A program made the position numbers and the translations under genes. Shown here in pieces: positions 14,960 through 24,168 of a stretch of DNA of 64,000 bases; the stretch's first letter is position 1; every line of letters starts with the position of its first letter. The notes beneath the pieces were generated by a model. That model made no database searches. It saw only the letters and a program-made list of their open reading frames with translations, and was not told the DNA's origin. This DNA is from Bradyrhizobium sp. CCBAU 53338 (GTDB lineage: Bacteria > Pseudomonadota > Alphaproteobacteria > Rhizobiales > Xanthobacteraceae): positions 2,418,001-2,482,000 of the forward strand of contig NZ_CP030048.1 in assembly GCF_015291665.1 (NCBI RefSeq). Reading direction: 5' to 3'.

Positions 14960-16189
14960 ATGGCGCCTGGTCAAGAGCCGAGGATGGGGCAGTCGGTAGC
15001 GACGGTCTCCGGCGAACGAGCCTATGCGACGATGATTGCCAAGGCCCGGTCGCTCGTGCCGCAATTGCGGGAACGCGCGGCTCGCACGGAGGAGCTGCGG
15101 CATCTGCCGCCGGAGACCGAGCGGGACCTGCACGATGCCGGCCTGTTCCGGATGCTTCAGCCGAAGCGCGTCGGCGGTGCCGAACTCGATTACGTCGCCC
15201 TGATCGACTGCGCCGAGCTGCTGGGACGGGCCGACGCATCGGTGGCGTGGAATTTGGCCAATCTGGCGAGCCACCACTGGATGCTCGGCATGTTCGAGCA
15301 GCGTGCGCAGGAATTGGCTTGGGGGAAAGACCCCGACGTCCTGATTGCGTCGTCGTTCATCTTCCCCGCCGGCCGCGCCCGGAAGGTCGAGGGCGGATAC
15401 CGGCTGCACGGAAGCTGGCCTTTCTCATCCGGCGTCGGCTCATGCGCGTGGAACATGCTCGCGAGCGTCGTGTCATCCGACGATGAGGCCGACGGTATAG
15501 AATACCGCATCTTTCTGCTGCCGAAGGCCGACTACAAGATTCTCGACACCTGGAATGTCGCGGGATTGCGCGGCACCGGGTCGTCGGATGTCGAAGTCAG
15601 GGATGCCTTTGTACCAGAGCATATGACGGTCGCCGTGGGCGATCTTGCAGGAGGAGCAACGCCCGGCAGCAAGGTGAACCCGAATCCGCTGTACGCGCTG
15701 CCGGTGTTCTCGCTGTTTCCCTATGTTCTCTCTGGCGTCGCGCTCGGGAATGCGCAGGCCTGCCTGGACGACTATACGGAAGTCGCGCGTCATCGCATCT
15801 CGACGTACAACCGCGCCAAGCTGAGCGACTTCCAAAGCACGCAGATCAAGATCGCCGAAGCCTCCGCCAAGATCGATGCCGCGCGCCTGATCATGCGCTC
15901 GGCCTGTATCGAGGCGATGGAGCATGCGCGGCGCGACCATCCGCCCGACATGGCGACCAAAACCAGATATCGGCGAGATGGGGCTTTCTCGGTCAATCTG
16001 TGCACGGATGCCGTCTCGATGCTGTTTGCGGCGAGCGGGGCGCGGGGATTGTTCACAACTGGCGTGCTGCAGCGCCAGTTCCGCGATGCGCATGCGATCA
16101 ATTCTCACCTGGCGTTCAATTTCGATGCGGCCGGAACCAATTATGGACGCGTGGCACTCGGCCTGCCGTCCGAGAATCTTACGCTGTGA
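14960..16189 (+). CDS. Acyl-CoA-dehydrogenase-fold flavin monooxygenase (oxygenase component)
   Basis: This 409-residue protein of the acyl-CoA dehydrogenase superfamily resembles group D two-component monooxygenases (HsaA/HpaB-type). These use reduced flavin from a partner to hydroxylate aromatic substrates. Features: LRHLPPETERDLHDAGLFRM at the N-terminus, HGSWPFSSGVGSCAWNML in the beta domain, and a C-terminal QRQFRDAHAINSHLAFNFDA. The last matches the 'R.D..A...H...' pattern of this group rather than the catalytic Glu of beta-oxidation dehydrogenases. The flavin reductase gene follows nine bases downstream, which supports the assignment. The substrate is unknown. Confidence 0.82.
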   Translation: MAPGQEPRMGQSVATVSGERAYATMIAKARSLVPQLRERAARTEELRHLPPETERDLHDAGLFRMLQPKRVGGAELDYVALIDCAELLGRADASVAWNLANLASHHWMLGMFEQRAQELAWGKDPDVLIASSFIFPAGRARKVEGGYRLHGSWPFSSGVGSCAWNMLASVVSSDDEADGIEYRIFLLPKADYKILDTWNVAGLRGTGSSDVEVRDAFVPEHMTVAVGDLAGGATPGSKVNPNPLYALPVFSLFPYVLSGVALGNAQACLDDYTEVARHRISTYNRAKLSDFQSTQIKIAEASAKIDAARLIMRSACIEAMEHARRDHPPDMATKTRYRRDGAFSVNLCTDAVSMLFAASGARGLFTTGVLQRQFRDAHAINSHLAFNFDAAGTNYGRVALGLPSENLTL

Positions 16190-16198
16190 GGCCGGCCG

Positions 16199-16759
16199 AT
16201 GAATGATCTGCCTAAGCAGCCGGCCATTCCCGACCCGGCCAACGAACTCGCGAGCGACAGTTCGTCGATCGATCCTCGCGATTTTCGCAACGCCCTCGGT
16301 ACCTACGGAACGGGTGTCACGATCATCACGGCAACGGCCGCCGACGGAAAGCCGTATGGCATCACCTGCAACTCGTTTGCGTCGGTCTCCTTGAATCCTC
16401 CCTTGGTCCTTTGGAGCCTTGGAGTTTATTCATCAAGCCTGACCGTGTTTCAGAACGCCAGCCATTTCACCGTTCATGTGCTGGGCACCTCGCAGCAGGC
16501 GCTTGCAGACAAATTCGCAAAGTCGTCGGAAGACAAGTTCGCCGGCGTGGAGTGGATACCGGGCCTTGGTAACGCTCCGGTGCTTGCCGAGAGCGTGGCG
16601 AATTTTCAGTGCCGATCCGTCAATCGTTATTATGGCGGTGATCACGTGATCTTTCTCGGCGCGGTCGAGGCCTACGCCTACCACGCCAAAGAGCCGCTGC
16701 TGTTTGCGCGGGGGACGTATGGCCGGTTTCTGGCTGACGACGAGCGCAAGAAGCCGTAA
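16199..16759 (+). CDS. Flavin reductase (HpaC-like) of a two-component monooxygenase
   Basis: This 186-residue flavin reductase-like split-barrel protein supplies FADH2 or FMNH2 to the oxygenase encoded just upstream. Diagnostic stretches are DFRNALGTYGTGVTIITATA, then YGITCNSFASVSLNPPLVLW, and the terminal HVIFLGAVEAYAYHAKEPLL. Length is usual for the family. The gene is co-transcribed with the oxygenase component. Confidence 0.88.
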   Translation: MNDLPKQPAIPDPANELASDSSSIDPRDFRNALGTYGTGVTIITATAADGKPYGITCNSFASVSLNPPLVLWSLGVYSSSLTVFQNASHFTVHVLGTSQQALADKFAKSSEDKFAGVEWIPGLGNAPVLAESVANFQCRSVNRYYGGDHVIFLGAVEAYAYHAKEPLLFARGTYGRFLADDERKKP

Positions 16760-16765
16760 GGCGAT

Positions 16766-17674
16766 TCAGTGGTCTGTTGCCGAGAGCTTGTAGATTTCCA
16801 AGGCGTCCGCGTCTGCGCCGCGCGCAGCTTTGGCGAGCCTGAACATCTGTCCTGCCAGGGTGGCCATCGGCACCGGCGTTGATGTTGCCTGGGCGACGTC
16901 GGCGACCGTGTCGAGATCCTTCAGCATCGTCGCAATGTGACCGAGCGGTGGCGAGTGGATGCCCTGGACCATGCGCGGCACGAAGAGCTGAAGCGGGATC
17001 GAATCCGCAAAGCCGCCGGCAAGCGCTTCGGGCAGCCGGCTTGCGTCAATTCCCGCATTGGAGGCAAGGCGCGTCGCCTCCGCAAGCACGGCCATCGCGC
17101 ATCCCACGATCACCTGGTTGCAGAGTTTTGTGGTTTGGCCGGCGCCGGTCGGACCCATGTGGGTGAAACGGCGCGCCATGGCCAGCACATAAGGCCTCGC
17201 CCTCTCGATATCAGCTGCTTCTCCGCCCGCCATGATGGCCAGTGTCCCTTCCTCAGCACCCTTGGTGCCGCCGGACACTGGCGCATCGATCCAGCTCGCG
17301 CCGTTCGCACCTTTCAATCGTGCCGCGAGATCGCGCGCGGCGTCAGGGTGAATCGACGAGAAGTCGACCACGAGCTTGCAAGCGCCGGGAGCCGTTGCAA
17401 GACCCACGGGCCCGAAAATCACCTCTTCGACGGCGGCGGCATCGGTTACGCACATGAAGACGATATCGCAATTCGCCAAGAGGTCACGAGGTGTGTCAGC
17501 GCGCTTAGCGCCTGCCTCGATGAGCGGAGCTGCCTTGCCTTCCGAACGGTTCCAGACGTTGACGTGATAACCGGCCTTGAGCAGCCGAAGGGTCATCGGC
17601 GTCCCCATCAATCCAAGGCCGAGATAGCCGAGCCTCTCGACGCCCTGCGGGTTTACCTTGCTCGCATCAGCCAT
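16766..17674 (-). CDS. NAD(P)-dependent beta-hydroxyacid dehydrogenase (HIBADH family)
   Basis: This 302-residue enzyme has the Rossmann motif GYLGLGLMGTPMTLRLLKAG and the substrate motif WIDAPVSGGTKGAEEGTLAI. The catalytic lysine helix is GAGQTTKLCNQVIVGCAMAV, with K in the usual place. It probably oxidises a beta-hydroxyacid (3-hydroxyisobutyrate, tartronate semialdehyde or similar). AGAGGCAACCT precedes the ATG at 17674. It is transcribed towards the flavin reductase and divergently from the ABC importer operon, with which it may share regulation. Confidence 0.87.
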   Translation of the reverse strand: MADASKVNPQGVERLGYLGLGLMGTPMTLRLLKAGYHVNVWNRSEGKAAPLIEAGAKRADTPRDLLANCDIVFMCVTDAAAVEEVIFGPVGLATAPGACKLVVDFSSIHPDAARDLAARLKGANGASWIDAPVSGGTKGAEEGTLAIMAGGEAADIERARPYVLAMARRFTHMGPTGAGQTTKLCNQVIVGCAMAVLAEATRLASNAGIDASRLPEALAGGFADSIPLQLFVPRMVQGIHSPPLGHIATMLKDLDTVADVAQATSTPVPMATLAGQMFRLAKAARGADADALEIYKLSATDH

Positions 17675-17775
17675 AGGTTGCCTCTTTCTGTCGCGGCGCA
17701 ACGCCACCCGACCGCTGCGCACCATACATAACGTGTCTCGCAGCGAAACCGACCGGCTTGCATGGCTTGCCTGAT

Positions 17776-17793
17776 TGTTTGAACCATGAAACA
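17776..17793. promoter_or_regulatory. Candidate operator, inverted repeat TGTTT-N8-AAACA
   Basis: TGTTTGAACCATGAAACA sits in the divergent promoter region between the HIBADH-family gene and the ABC importer operon. The outer five bases are perfectly inverted and the centre partly so. The regulator is unknown. Confidence 0.35.
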
Positions 17794-17850
17794 TTTAGGT
17801 TGGTCGGGTTGGGTGGCGTCGGTGGGCGCCGGAGCAACGGAGTGGGCACG

Positions 17851-18834
17851 ATGCGGGCAGTTTCGAGGTGGATGCTGGCAATGGGGGCTGTGGCGGTCAT
17901 GATAGCCGGCGCGAGCCCCACAAGGGCCCAGCAGACGATCCGAGTGGGCTGGACCATCCCGGCGGAGGAATCCAAATACTGGATGATGCGCAGGCCGGCC
18001 GAATTTCCCGATATCGGCAAGACCTACAATATCGAATGGACCCAGTTTCAGGGCACTGCGCCCATGACGCAGGCCTTGGCGGCCGGCGCACTGGATTGCG
18101 CAACACAAGCGCCGCTCTCGCTCGCCAACGGCGTGGTCGGCGGCAATCTTAAGGCCTACATCGTCGCCCAGCATGTCTTCGAGAAGCCCGGTGGCTTCTC
18201 GGTCTATTGGGCGGTCATGGATGATTCCCCGATCAAGACCATCGCAGATCTCAAGGGCAAGACGGTCGGCATTTCCGTGATCGGCGGCGGCACGCAAGGC
18301 CCGTTCAACCTGCTTCTGAAGCAGAACGGCGTCGATCCGGCCAAGGACATCAAACTGGTCGAGGTCGGCTTTGCCGTCTCCGAAGATGCCCTGCGCCAGG
18401 GCCGCGTCGACGCGGTCAACATGAACCAGCCTTTTGCGGCGCGGGCGGAGGCCAAGGGCGGCATCCGCAAGCTGTTCTCGTTGTCGCAGGCCATGCCGAA
18501 CATCGTGCACATCCTGGAAGCCTGTCGTGCCGATTTCGTCGACAAGAACCCCGAACTGGTGAAAGCCTATGTCCGCGACATCACGTTGGGCATGAAGAAG
18601 GCGCTCGCGAACCGCGAAGAGACCTTGAAGGTCGTCAACGAAGTCCTGAAGGCGCCGATTCCGGTGCTCGAAACCTATCTGCTCAAGGATAACGATTTCG
18701 GCCGTGATCCCGGTGCGGCGCCGAATTTTCCCGCGATTCAGAAGATGCTCGACATCTATGCGGATACGGGAATGTTGCCGAAGCTGGATGTGGCGCAGTT
18801 CAAGCACCCGACGATCGTCGCGCCGCTGCAATAG
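17851..18834 (+). CDS. ABC transporter substrate-binding protein (taurine/nitrate/NMT1 type)
   Basis: This 327-residue periplasmic binding protein has a signal peptide (MRAVSRWMLAMGAVAVMIAG, cleaved near TRAQ). The mature start is QTIRVGWTIPAEESKYWMM. Family marks include GALDCATQAPLSLANG, then IKTIADLKGKTVGISVIGGG and RVDAVNMNQPFAARAE, as in SsuA/TauA-like proteins. It captures a small organic acid or nitrogen/sulphur compound for the permeases encoded downstream. A GTG at 17842 is an alternative start. It is separated from its ATPase by the IlvD-like gene. Confidence 0.87.
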   Translation: MRAVSRWMLAMGAVAVMIAGASPTRAQQTIRVGWTIPAEESKYWMMRRPAEFPDIGKTYNIEWTQFQGTAPMTQALAAGALDCATQAPLSLANGVVGGNLKAYIVAQHVFEKPGGFSVYWAVMDDSPIKTIADLKGKTVGISVIGGGTQGPFNLLLKQNGVDPAKDIKLVEVGFAVSEDALRQGRVDAVNMNQPFAARAEAKGGIRKLFSLSQAMPNIVHILEACRADFVDKNPELVKAYVRDITLGMKKALANREETLKVVNEVLKAPIPVLETYLLKDNDFGRDPGAAPNFPAIQKMLDIYADTGMLPKLDVAQFKHPTIVAPLQ

Positions 18835-18912
18835 GCGATTGGGTCGTCCGTCGGATCAATGAGGTGGCAATGTCCCTCCCCGTGCGGGACGTTGCATGAA
18901 GATGATGCAGGC

Positions 18913-20607
18913 ATGAAGAAGCTGCGGTCACGGACAACGACTGACGGGCTCGACCGGGCTCCGCATCGCGCCTTTATGCGCGCGATGGGTCTGGATGATG
19001 CGGCCATTGCCAAGCCGATGGTGGGCATTGTGAGCATGAAGGGCGAGCAGACGCCCTGCAATATGACACACGACTTCCAGGTGGCGGCGGCCAAGACCGG
19101 GATCGAGGAAGCCGGCGGCACGCCGCGCGAGTTCTCGACAATCTCGGTATCCGACGGCATCAGCATGAATCACGAGGGGATGAAGTTCTCTCTGTTCTCG
19201 CGTGAACTGATCGCCGACTCCATCGAAGCCGTCGTCCACGGCCTCGCCTACGATGCGCTGATCGGGTATGGCGGATGCGACAAGACGCTTCCGGGCGTGA
19301 TGATGGGCATGGTTCGCTGCAACGTTCCTTCCATCTTCATTTATGGTGGCAGCTCGCTGCCGGGGCGCGTGGACGGGCGGACGCTGACGGTGCTAGACTC
19401 CTACGAGGCTGTCGGCAGCTATATGACCGGCGATATCGACGCTGCGACGCTCGAGCGGATCGAGCGTGCCTGCCTGCCGACCATCGGCGCCTGTGCCGGT
19501 CAGTTTACCGCGAACACGATGGGGATGGTGTCGGAGGCGATGGGCCTGACCATTCCCAACGTGTCGATGGTGCCAGGAGTCTATGTCGAGCGCGCCCAGA
19601 TCTCGCGGCGTGCCGGACGACTGATCATGGAGATGCTCGAACGGGGTGGTCCGCTGCCGCGCGACATCGTAACGCGCAAATCCCTGGAAAACGGCGCGGC
19701 CATCGTTGCCGCGACAGGCGGCTCCACCAATGCCGCGCTGCATTTGCCGGCAATCGCGAATGAGGCCGGCGTCGCGTTCACGATCGATGACGTCGGCGAG
19801 GTGTTTGCCAGGACGCCGTTGATCGGAAACTTGCGGCCAGGAGGCAAGTACACGGCGAAGGACGTCTATGATATCGGCGGCGCGGCCGTCGTGATCCGCG
19901 AATTGATTCGGAGTGGACATGTCGATGGCAGCTGTCTGACCATCACCGGCCGTACACTCGCGGAGGAATATGGTGCGGCCAACGCGCCCGATGGCGAGGT
20001 CGTCTATGCGGCCCGCGCGCCGATGATGCCCGATGGCGGTGTTGCGGTGCTGAAGGGCAATCTCTGCCCTGATGGCGCAGTTATCAAGGTTGCGGGTTTG
20101 AAGAGCCAGTTCTTCGAGGGCGTCGCGCGGGTCTTCGAGGATGAAGAGGCCTGTGTCGCGGCGGTACGAGATCGCAGCTACAAGGTTGGCGAGGTTCTGG
20201 TGATCCGCAATGAGGGGCCGGTGGGCGGTCCCGGCATGCGCGAGATGCTTGGGGTCACTGCGCTGATATACGGGCAGGGTATGGGCGAGAAGGTCGCCCT
20301 GATCACGGATGGGCGGTTCTCCGGTGCCACGCGAGGCATGTGTATCGGCTATGTATCCCCGGAAGCGTATGTCGGTGGGCCGCTGGCGCTTGTGTGCAAT
20401 GGCGACAAAATCCGGATTGATGCCGCCGGCCGCCGCATGGATTTGCTGGTTGATGCGCAGGAACTCGCTGCACGTCGACGTGATTGGAGGCAACGCCCGC
20501 CGCGTCATCGCGCGGGTGCGCTCGCAAAATATGCGCGTCTGGTTGGTCAGGCCCCCGGCGGAGCAGTCACGCATGAGGGACCGGCGGAGTGGCCTTGGTT
20601 CGATTGA
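18913..20607 (+). CDS. IlvD/Edd family dehydratase
   Basis: This 564-residue iron-sulphur dehydratase removes water from a 2,3-dihydroxy (or sugar) acid. Cluster cysteines are in place: C49 (GEQTPCN), C122 (GGCDKTLPG) and C194 ([12 protein letters not shown]). [18 protein letters not shown] and [19 protein letters not shown] complete the active site. The start follows the family N-terminus [20 protein letters not shown]. It looks intact, including [15 protein letters not shown] at the end. Its place inside an ABC importer operon suggests a catabolic substrate rather than branched-chain amino-acid synthesis, but classical dihydroxy-acid dehydratase activity is also possible. Confidence 0.85.
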   Translation: MKKLRSRTTTDGLDRAPHRAFMRAMGLDDAAIAKPMVGIVSMKGEQTPCNMTHDFQVAAAKTGIEEAGGTPREFSTISVSDGISMNHEGMKFSLFSRELIADSIEAVVHGLAYDALIGYGGCDKTLPGVMMGMVRCNVPSIFIYGGSSLPGRVDGRTLTVLDSYEAVGSYMTGDIDAATLERIERACLPTIGACAGQFTANTMGMVSEAMGLTIPNVSMVPGVYVERAQISRRAGRLIMEMLERGGPLPRDIVTRKSLENGAAIVAATGGSTNAALHLPAIANEAGVAFTIDDVGEVFARTPLIGNLRPGGKYTAKDVYDIGGAAVVIRELIRSGHVDGSCLTITGRTLAEEYGAANAPDGEVVYAARAPMMPDGGVAVLKGNLCPDGAVIKVAGLKSQFFEGVARVFEDEEACVAAVRDRSYKVGEVLVIRNEGPVGGPGMREMLGVTALIYGQGMGEKVALITDGRFSGATRGMCIGYVSPEAYVGGPLALVCNGDKIRIDAAGRRMDLLVDAQELAARRRDWRQRPPRHRAGALAKYARLVGQAPGGAVTHEGPAEWPWFD

Positions 20608-20694
20608 CGTATTGCGCGCGTGAGTGGCGGCCGGTTTGGCAGGTTTCTTGCTAGTCTCGTGTGACGTTCGCGCGTGAGTGAAGCGAGAGGCGGG

Positions 20695-21540
20695 ATGAAG
20701 GTAGTGCCTTCGAGATCGAGTGAATGGGTGAGATCGGTGACGTCGCAAAAGCCGGCTTCTGCGATCATCGAGATCGATCGCGTCTCGCAGGTCTTCCAGA
20801 CTTCGGCGCGCAAGGATCATTTGGCACTATCGGACATATCCTTGACGATTGAGGAGGGCGCATTCGTCTCCATCCTTGGTCCGTCCGGCTGTGGCAAGTC
20901 GACGCTGCTTTACATCGTCGGTGGCTTCGTCAGCCCGACCAGCGGTGCAGCGCGGATAAAAGGTCAGACGATCAACGGTCCAGGGCCGGATCGCGGACCG
21001 GTGTTCCAGGAATTTGCGCTGTTTCCATGGAAGACCGTGCTGGGAAATGTGATGTATGGGCCGCGCCAGCAAGGTGTACGAGCCGCCGAAGCCGAAGCGC
21101 AGAGTCGGGCGCTGATCGAGATGGTCGGCCTGAAAGGTTATGAGAACTTCTACCCGAAGGAACTGTCGGGTGGCATGAAGCAGCGCGTCGCGCTGGCCCG
21201 AACGCTTGCCTACCATCCCGAAGTCCTGTTGATGGACGAGCCGTTCGGCGCGCTCGACGCTCATACAAGGACGCGCCTCCAGAACGATCTCCTGAACATA
21301 TGGGAACGCGACCGCAAGACGGTACTGTTCGTCACCCATTCGGTCGATGAAGCCGTCTTTCTCTCGGACAAGGTTGTCATGATGACGAAGTCTCCTGGTC
21401 GTATCAGGGAAGTCATCGATATCGACCTGCCGCGACCGCGACGCCGCAACGAGTTGTTGCTCGATCCGCGCTACCAGAAATACGTCGTCGACATCGAGCG
21501 CATGTTCGACGAAAGCGATGAAGCCGGTTCGCCTTCATGA
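20695..21540 (+). CDS. ABC transporter ATPase (SsuB/TauB type)
   Basis: This 281-residue ATPase has Walker A (GPSGCGKSTLLYIV), the Q-loop (VFQEFALFPWKTVLGNVMYG), signature LSGGMKQRVALARTLAY, Walker B (LLMDEPFGALD) and the switch His (VTHSVDEAVFLSD). It energises the importer with the two permeases that follow. The start at the second Met (MKVVPSRSSE) has GAGAGGCGGG upstream; a GTG at 20674 is possible. Its end overlaps the first permease by four bases. Confidence 0.9.
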   Translation: MKVVPSRSSEWVRSVTSQKPASAIIEIDRVSQVFQTSARKDHLALSDISLTIEEGAFVSILGPSGCGKSTLLYIVGGFVSPTSGAARIKGQTINGPGPDRGPVFQEFALFPWKTVLGNVMYGPRQQGVRAAEAEAQSRALIEMVGLKGYENFYPKELSGGMKQRVALARTLAYHPEVLLMDEPFGALDAHTRTRLQNDLLNIWERDRKTVLFVTHSVDEAVFLSDKVVMMTKSPGRIREVIDIDLPRPRRRNELLLDPRYQKYVVDIERMFDESDEAGSPS

Positions 21541-22322
21541 CACCGTCGGGGGGCATCGCGAAACGTGCAGCGCCGGTGTTGGCTTGCATCGGATTGCTGG
21601 CGGTTTGGCAGGTGGCGTCGCTCGCGATGAAGAGCGACAGCTTTCCCACGGCGTTTGAGGCGATCCGCGCAATTCCGGATATCCTCGGGGACAAGGAATC
21701 CCTGATCAACATCCTGGCCTCGCTCCGCCGTATGGCGATCGGATTTGGCATCGCCGTGCTGGTTTCGATTCCGCTAGGTCTGTTTATGGGCCGCAGCCGG
21801 GCCGTCGCAGCCTTCTTCAATCCACTGTTGATGGTGATCTATCCGGTGCCGAAGGCAGCGTTGATGCCGATCATCATGCTTTGGCTTGGCGTTGGTGACA
21901 TCACCAAAACGCTGGTGATCTTCCTCGGTGTCAGCCTGCCGGTGATCTATCACGGTTTTGAGGGCGCCAAGGCCGTCGAGGAGAAGATGCTGTGGTCAGG
22001 CGCGGCAATGGGGCTTTCGCCCTTGCAGCGCCTGGTCCGGATCGTGTTGCCGGCCGCGCTCCCGGAGATCCTGACGGGGTGCCGCACCGGCCTCGTGCTG
22101 GCGCTGATCACCATGATCACCAGCGAGATGATCGCGCGCCAGTCGGGCGCCGGTAACATTCTGTTCAATGCGCTCGACATGGGGCAATACGATACAGTTT
22201 ACGCGATGATCATCATCGTCGGCGCGATGGGCATCTGCCTCGATGCGATCTTCGAGCGCGTCCGCGCAAGGCTCGTGCGCTGGTCGGAACCTCAGTTTGA
22301 CATGCCGCTGAGCTTCTCATGA
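21537..22322 (+). CDS. ABC transporter permease (SsuC/TauC type), first
   Basis: This 261-residue inner-membrane protein has about six helices. The EAA-type cytoplasmic loop is GAAMGLSPLQRLVRIVLPAA, followed by LPEILTGCRTGLVLALITMI. It is translationally coupled to the ATPase upstream and the second permease downstream through ATGA overlaps. It forms one half of the membrane channel. Confidence 0.9.
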   Translation: MTPSGGIAKRAAPVLACIGLLAVWQVASLAMKSDSFPTAFEAIRAIPDILGDKESLINILASLRRMAIGFGIAVLVSIPLGLFMGRSRAVAAFFNPLLMVIYPVPKAALMPIIMLWLGVGDITKTLVIFLGVSLPVIYHGFEGAKAVEEKMLWSGAAMGLSPLQRLVRIVLPAALPEILTGCRTGLVLALITMITSEMIARQSGAGNILFNALDMGQYDTVYAMIIIVGAMGICLDAIFERVRARLVRWSEPQFDMPLSFS

Positions 22323-23086
22323 TGTCACGTAGTCTGTCAGCAAGCGTCATCTTTGGGCTCGCGCCGATCGTGCTGGTCATCGCGCTCTGGCAGGCGCTTG
22401 TTTCGTTCGGCTTCGCGCCTGCGGTTTTGTTGCCGCCGCCGGGCTTGGTTTTCAACCGGTTGCTCCAGCAACTCGTGACATGGACATTTCAGCAGGAAAT
22501 CGCGGCAACCCTTGTCCGGCTCTTTGCCGGCTTCGCGATCGCGGTCGTCTTCGGCGTCAGCATCGGCATTGCGGCCGCCGCGAATCCTGCGATCAATGCC
22601 GTCGTTCGGCCGATCGTGCGCGTGTTGGCGCCATTGCCGAAAGTCGCGCTCTACCCGGCGCTGCTGTTGTTGCTGGGCTTCGGCCATGGATCGAAGATCA
22701 CGTTGGTGGCGGCGGATGCACTCTTTCCGATATTGCTGTCGACCTACTATGGCGCATCGACAGTCGAACAGAAGCTGATCTGGTCGGCCATGGCGGCGGG
22801 AACGCCACGCTACGAAATCCTGTTCAAGGTCGTCTTGCCGGCGGCGATGCCGTCGATCCTTACTGGATGCCGGATCGGCCTTGTCATTTCCTGCATCGTG
22901 GTGTTCCTGGCCGAGATGATCACGTCGACGGACGGGCTGGGCCACGCCCTCGTGACAGCGGCTCGCACCTTCCAGGCGGTCGATATGTTCGTGCCGCTGA
23001 TCACGATCTCGCTTCTGGGGTTGATTCTCAACGCGTTGTTGGGTGCGGTGCGATCGTTTCTCTTGCGGGGCTTTCCCGAAGCGTGA
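22319..23086 (+). CDS. ABC transporter permease (SsuC/TauC type), second
   Basis: This 255-residue paralogue of the preceding permease has the EAA loop SAMAAGTPRYEILFKVVLPA, followed by AMPSILTGCRIGLVISC. Two distinct permeases rather than a homodimer make this a heterodimeric channel. The ATG overlaps the previous stop (ATGATG). Confidence 0.9.
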   Translation: MMSRSLSASVIFGLAPIVLVIALWQALVSFGFAPAVLLPPPGLVFNRLLQQLVTWTFQQEIAATLVRLFAGFAIAVVFGVSIGIAAAANPAINAVVRPIVRVLAPLPKVALYPALLLLLGFGHGSKITLVAADALFPILLSTYYGASTVEQKLIWSAMAAGTPRYEILFKVVLPAAMPSILTGCRIGLVISCIVVFLAEMITSTDGLGHALVTAARTFQAVDMFVPLITISLLGLILNALLGAVRSFLLRGFPEA

Positions 23087-23121
23087 CTTGGCGAACAAGA
23101 ACAGAGGACCGGGAGTGAATC

Positions 23122-24168
23122 ATGCTGGCGGATCGCATTGAGGCAAAATGGATCGACGCGTTTTGCGAGATCTTTGAGCGTTGCGCCGTCAAGGCCGGCG
23201 ATACCGCGGCGATCCTCTCGGAAACCCAATCTCGCGCTTTGAATGTGCACCTCGCGGAGCTGGCCCTCCTGCGAATGGGTGCGAAGCCGTTTCACGTGGT
23301 CATGCCGACTCCGCGCAACAAGAATATCGTTCCTGTCCGCTCGACGGGCGCCAGCGAGGCGATCCAGAAGGTTGGTCCGGTCATCACTGCACTTCAGCAG
23401 GCAGGCTTCGTGGTGGATTGCACGATCGAGGGCCTTATGCATGCGGTGGAGACGCCCGAGATTCTCAAGGCCGGCGCGCGCATCCTGGTGATCTCCAATG
23501 AACATCCCGAGGCGCTGGAGCGGATGGTGCCGGATCCGGCACTGGAGAAGCGCGTTCGCGCGGCGGCCAAGATGTTGCGCGGGGCCAAGCGGATGCGGGT
23601 CACCTCGAAGGCCGGGACGGCGCTCGACGTCGACATGATCGGAGCGTCGACGGTTGGCGTCTGGGGCTGGACGGACAAACCCGGTACGCTGGCGCATTGG
23701 CCGGGTGGCATCGTCGTCAGCTTTCCCAAGAGCGGAACGATCAATGGAACGCTGGTGATGGCGCCCGGGGATATCAACCTCACGTTCAAGCGCTACCTGA
23801 CGTCGCCGGTGAAGATGACCCTGAAGGACGACTACGTCGTCGACCTGGATGGCGAGGGTGCCGATGCCGCGATGATGCGCGCCTACCTCGCCGCCTGGGG
23901 CGATCGGGAGGCCTATGCTGTCTCGCATGTCGGTTTCGGTATGAACCCGGGAGCGCGCTATGAGGCGCTGTCGATGTACGATCAGCGCGACACCAACGGC
24001 ACGGAGATTCGTGCCGTCTCCGGCAACTTCCTGTTCTCGACCGGCGCCAACGAGTTTGCTGGTCGCTACACCGCGGGCCATTTCGACTTGCCGATGATGG
24101 GGACGACCATCCAGCTCGATGGGGTCGCGGTGGTCCGGGAAGGTGTCCTCCAGGACGTATTCGGCTAG
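23122..24168 (+). CDS. NicX-like (2,5-dihydroxypyridine 5,6-dioxygenase family) protein
   Basis: This 348-residue protein matches the size and ends of NicX, the non-haem iron extradiol enzyme that opens 2,5-dihydroxypyridine to N-formylmaleamate. Candidate iron ligands are H269 (VSHVGFG), H320 and D322 (TAGHFDLP). They correspond in spacing to the H265/H318/D320 set described for Pseudomonas NicX. The family shares its fold with M29 aminopeptidases, so a peptidase or other ring-cleaving activity is an alternative. It closes the ABC importer operon, suggesting that the imported compound, or a product, is a hydroxylated N-heterocycle. Its stop overlaps the stop of the convergent gene by four bases. 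Confidence 0.7.
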   Translation: MLADRIEAKWIDAFCEIFERCAVKAGDTAAILSETQSRALNVHLAELALLRMGAKPFHVVMPTPRNKNIVPVRSTGASEAIQKVGPVITALQQAGFVVDCTIEGLMHAVETPEILKAGARILVISNEHPEALERMVPDPALEKRVRAAAKMLRGAKRMRVTSKAGTALDVDMIGASTVGVWGWTDKPGTLAHWPGGIVVSFPKSGTINGTLVMAPGDINLTFKRYLTSPVKMTLKDDYVVDLDGEGADAAMMRAYLAAWGDREAYAVSHVGFGMNPGARYEALSMYDQRDTNGTEIRAVSGNFLFSTGANEFAGRYTAGHFDLPMMGTTIQLDGVAVVREGVLQDVFG

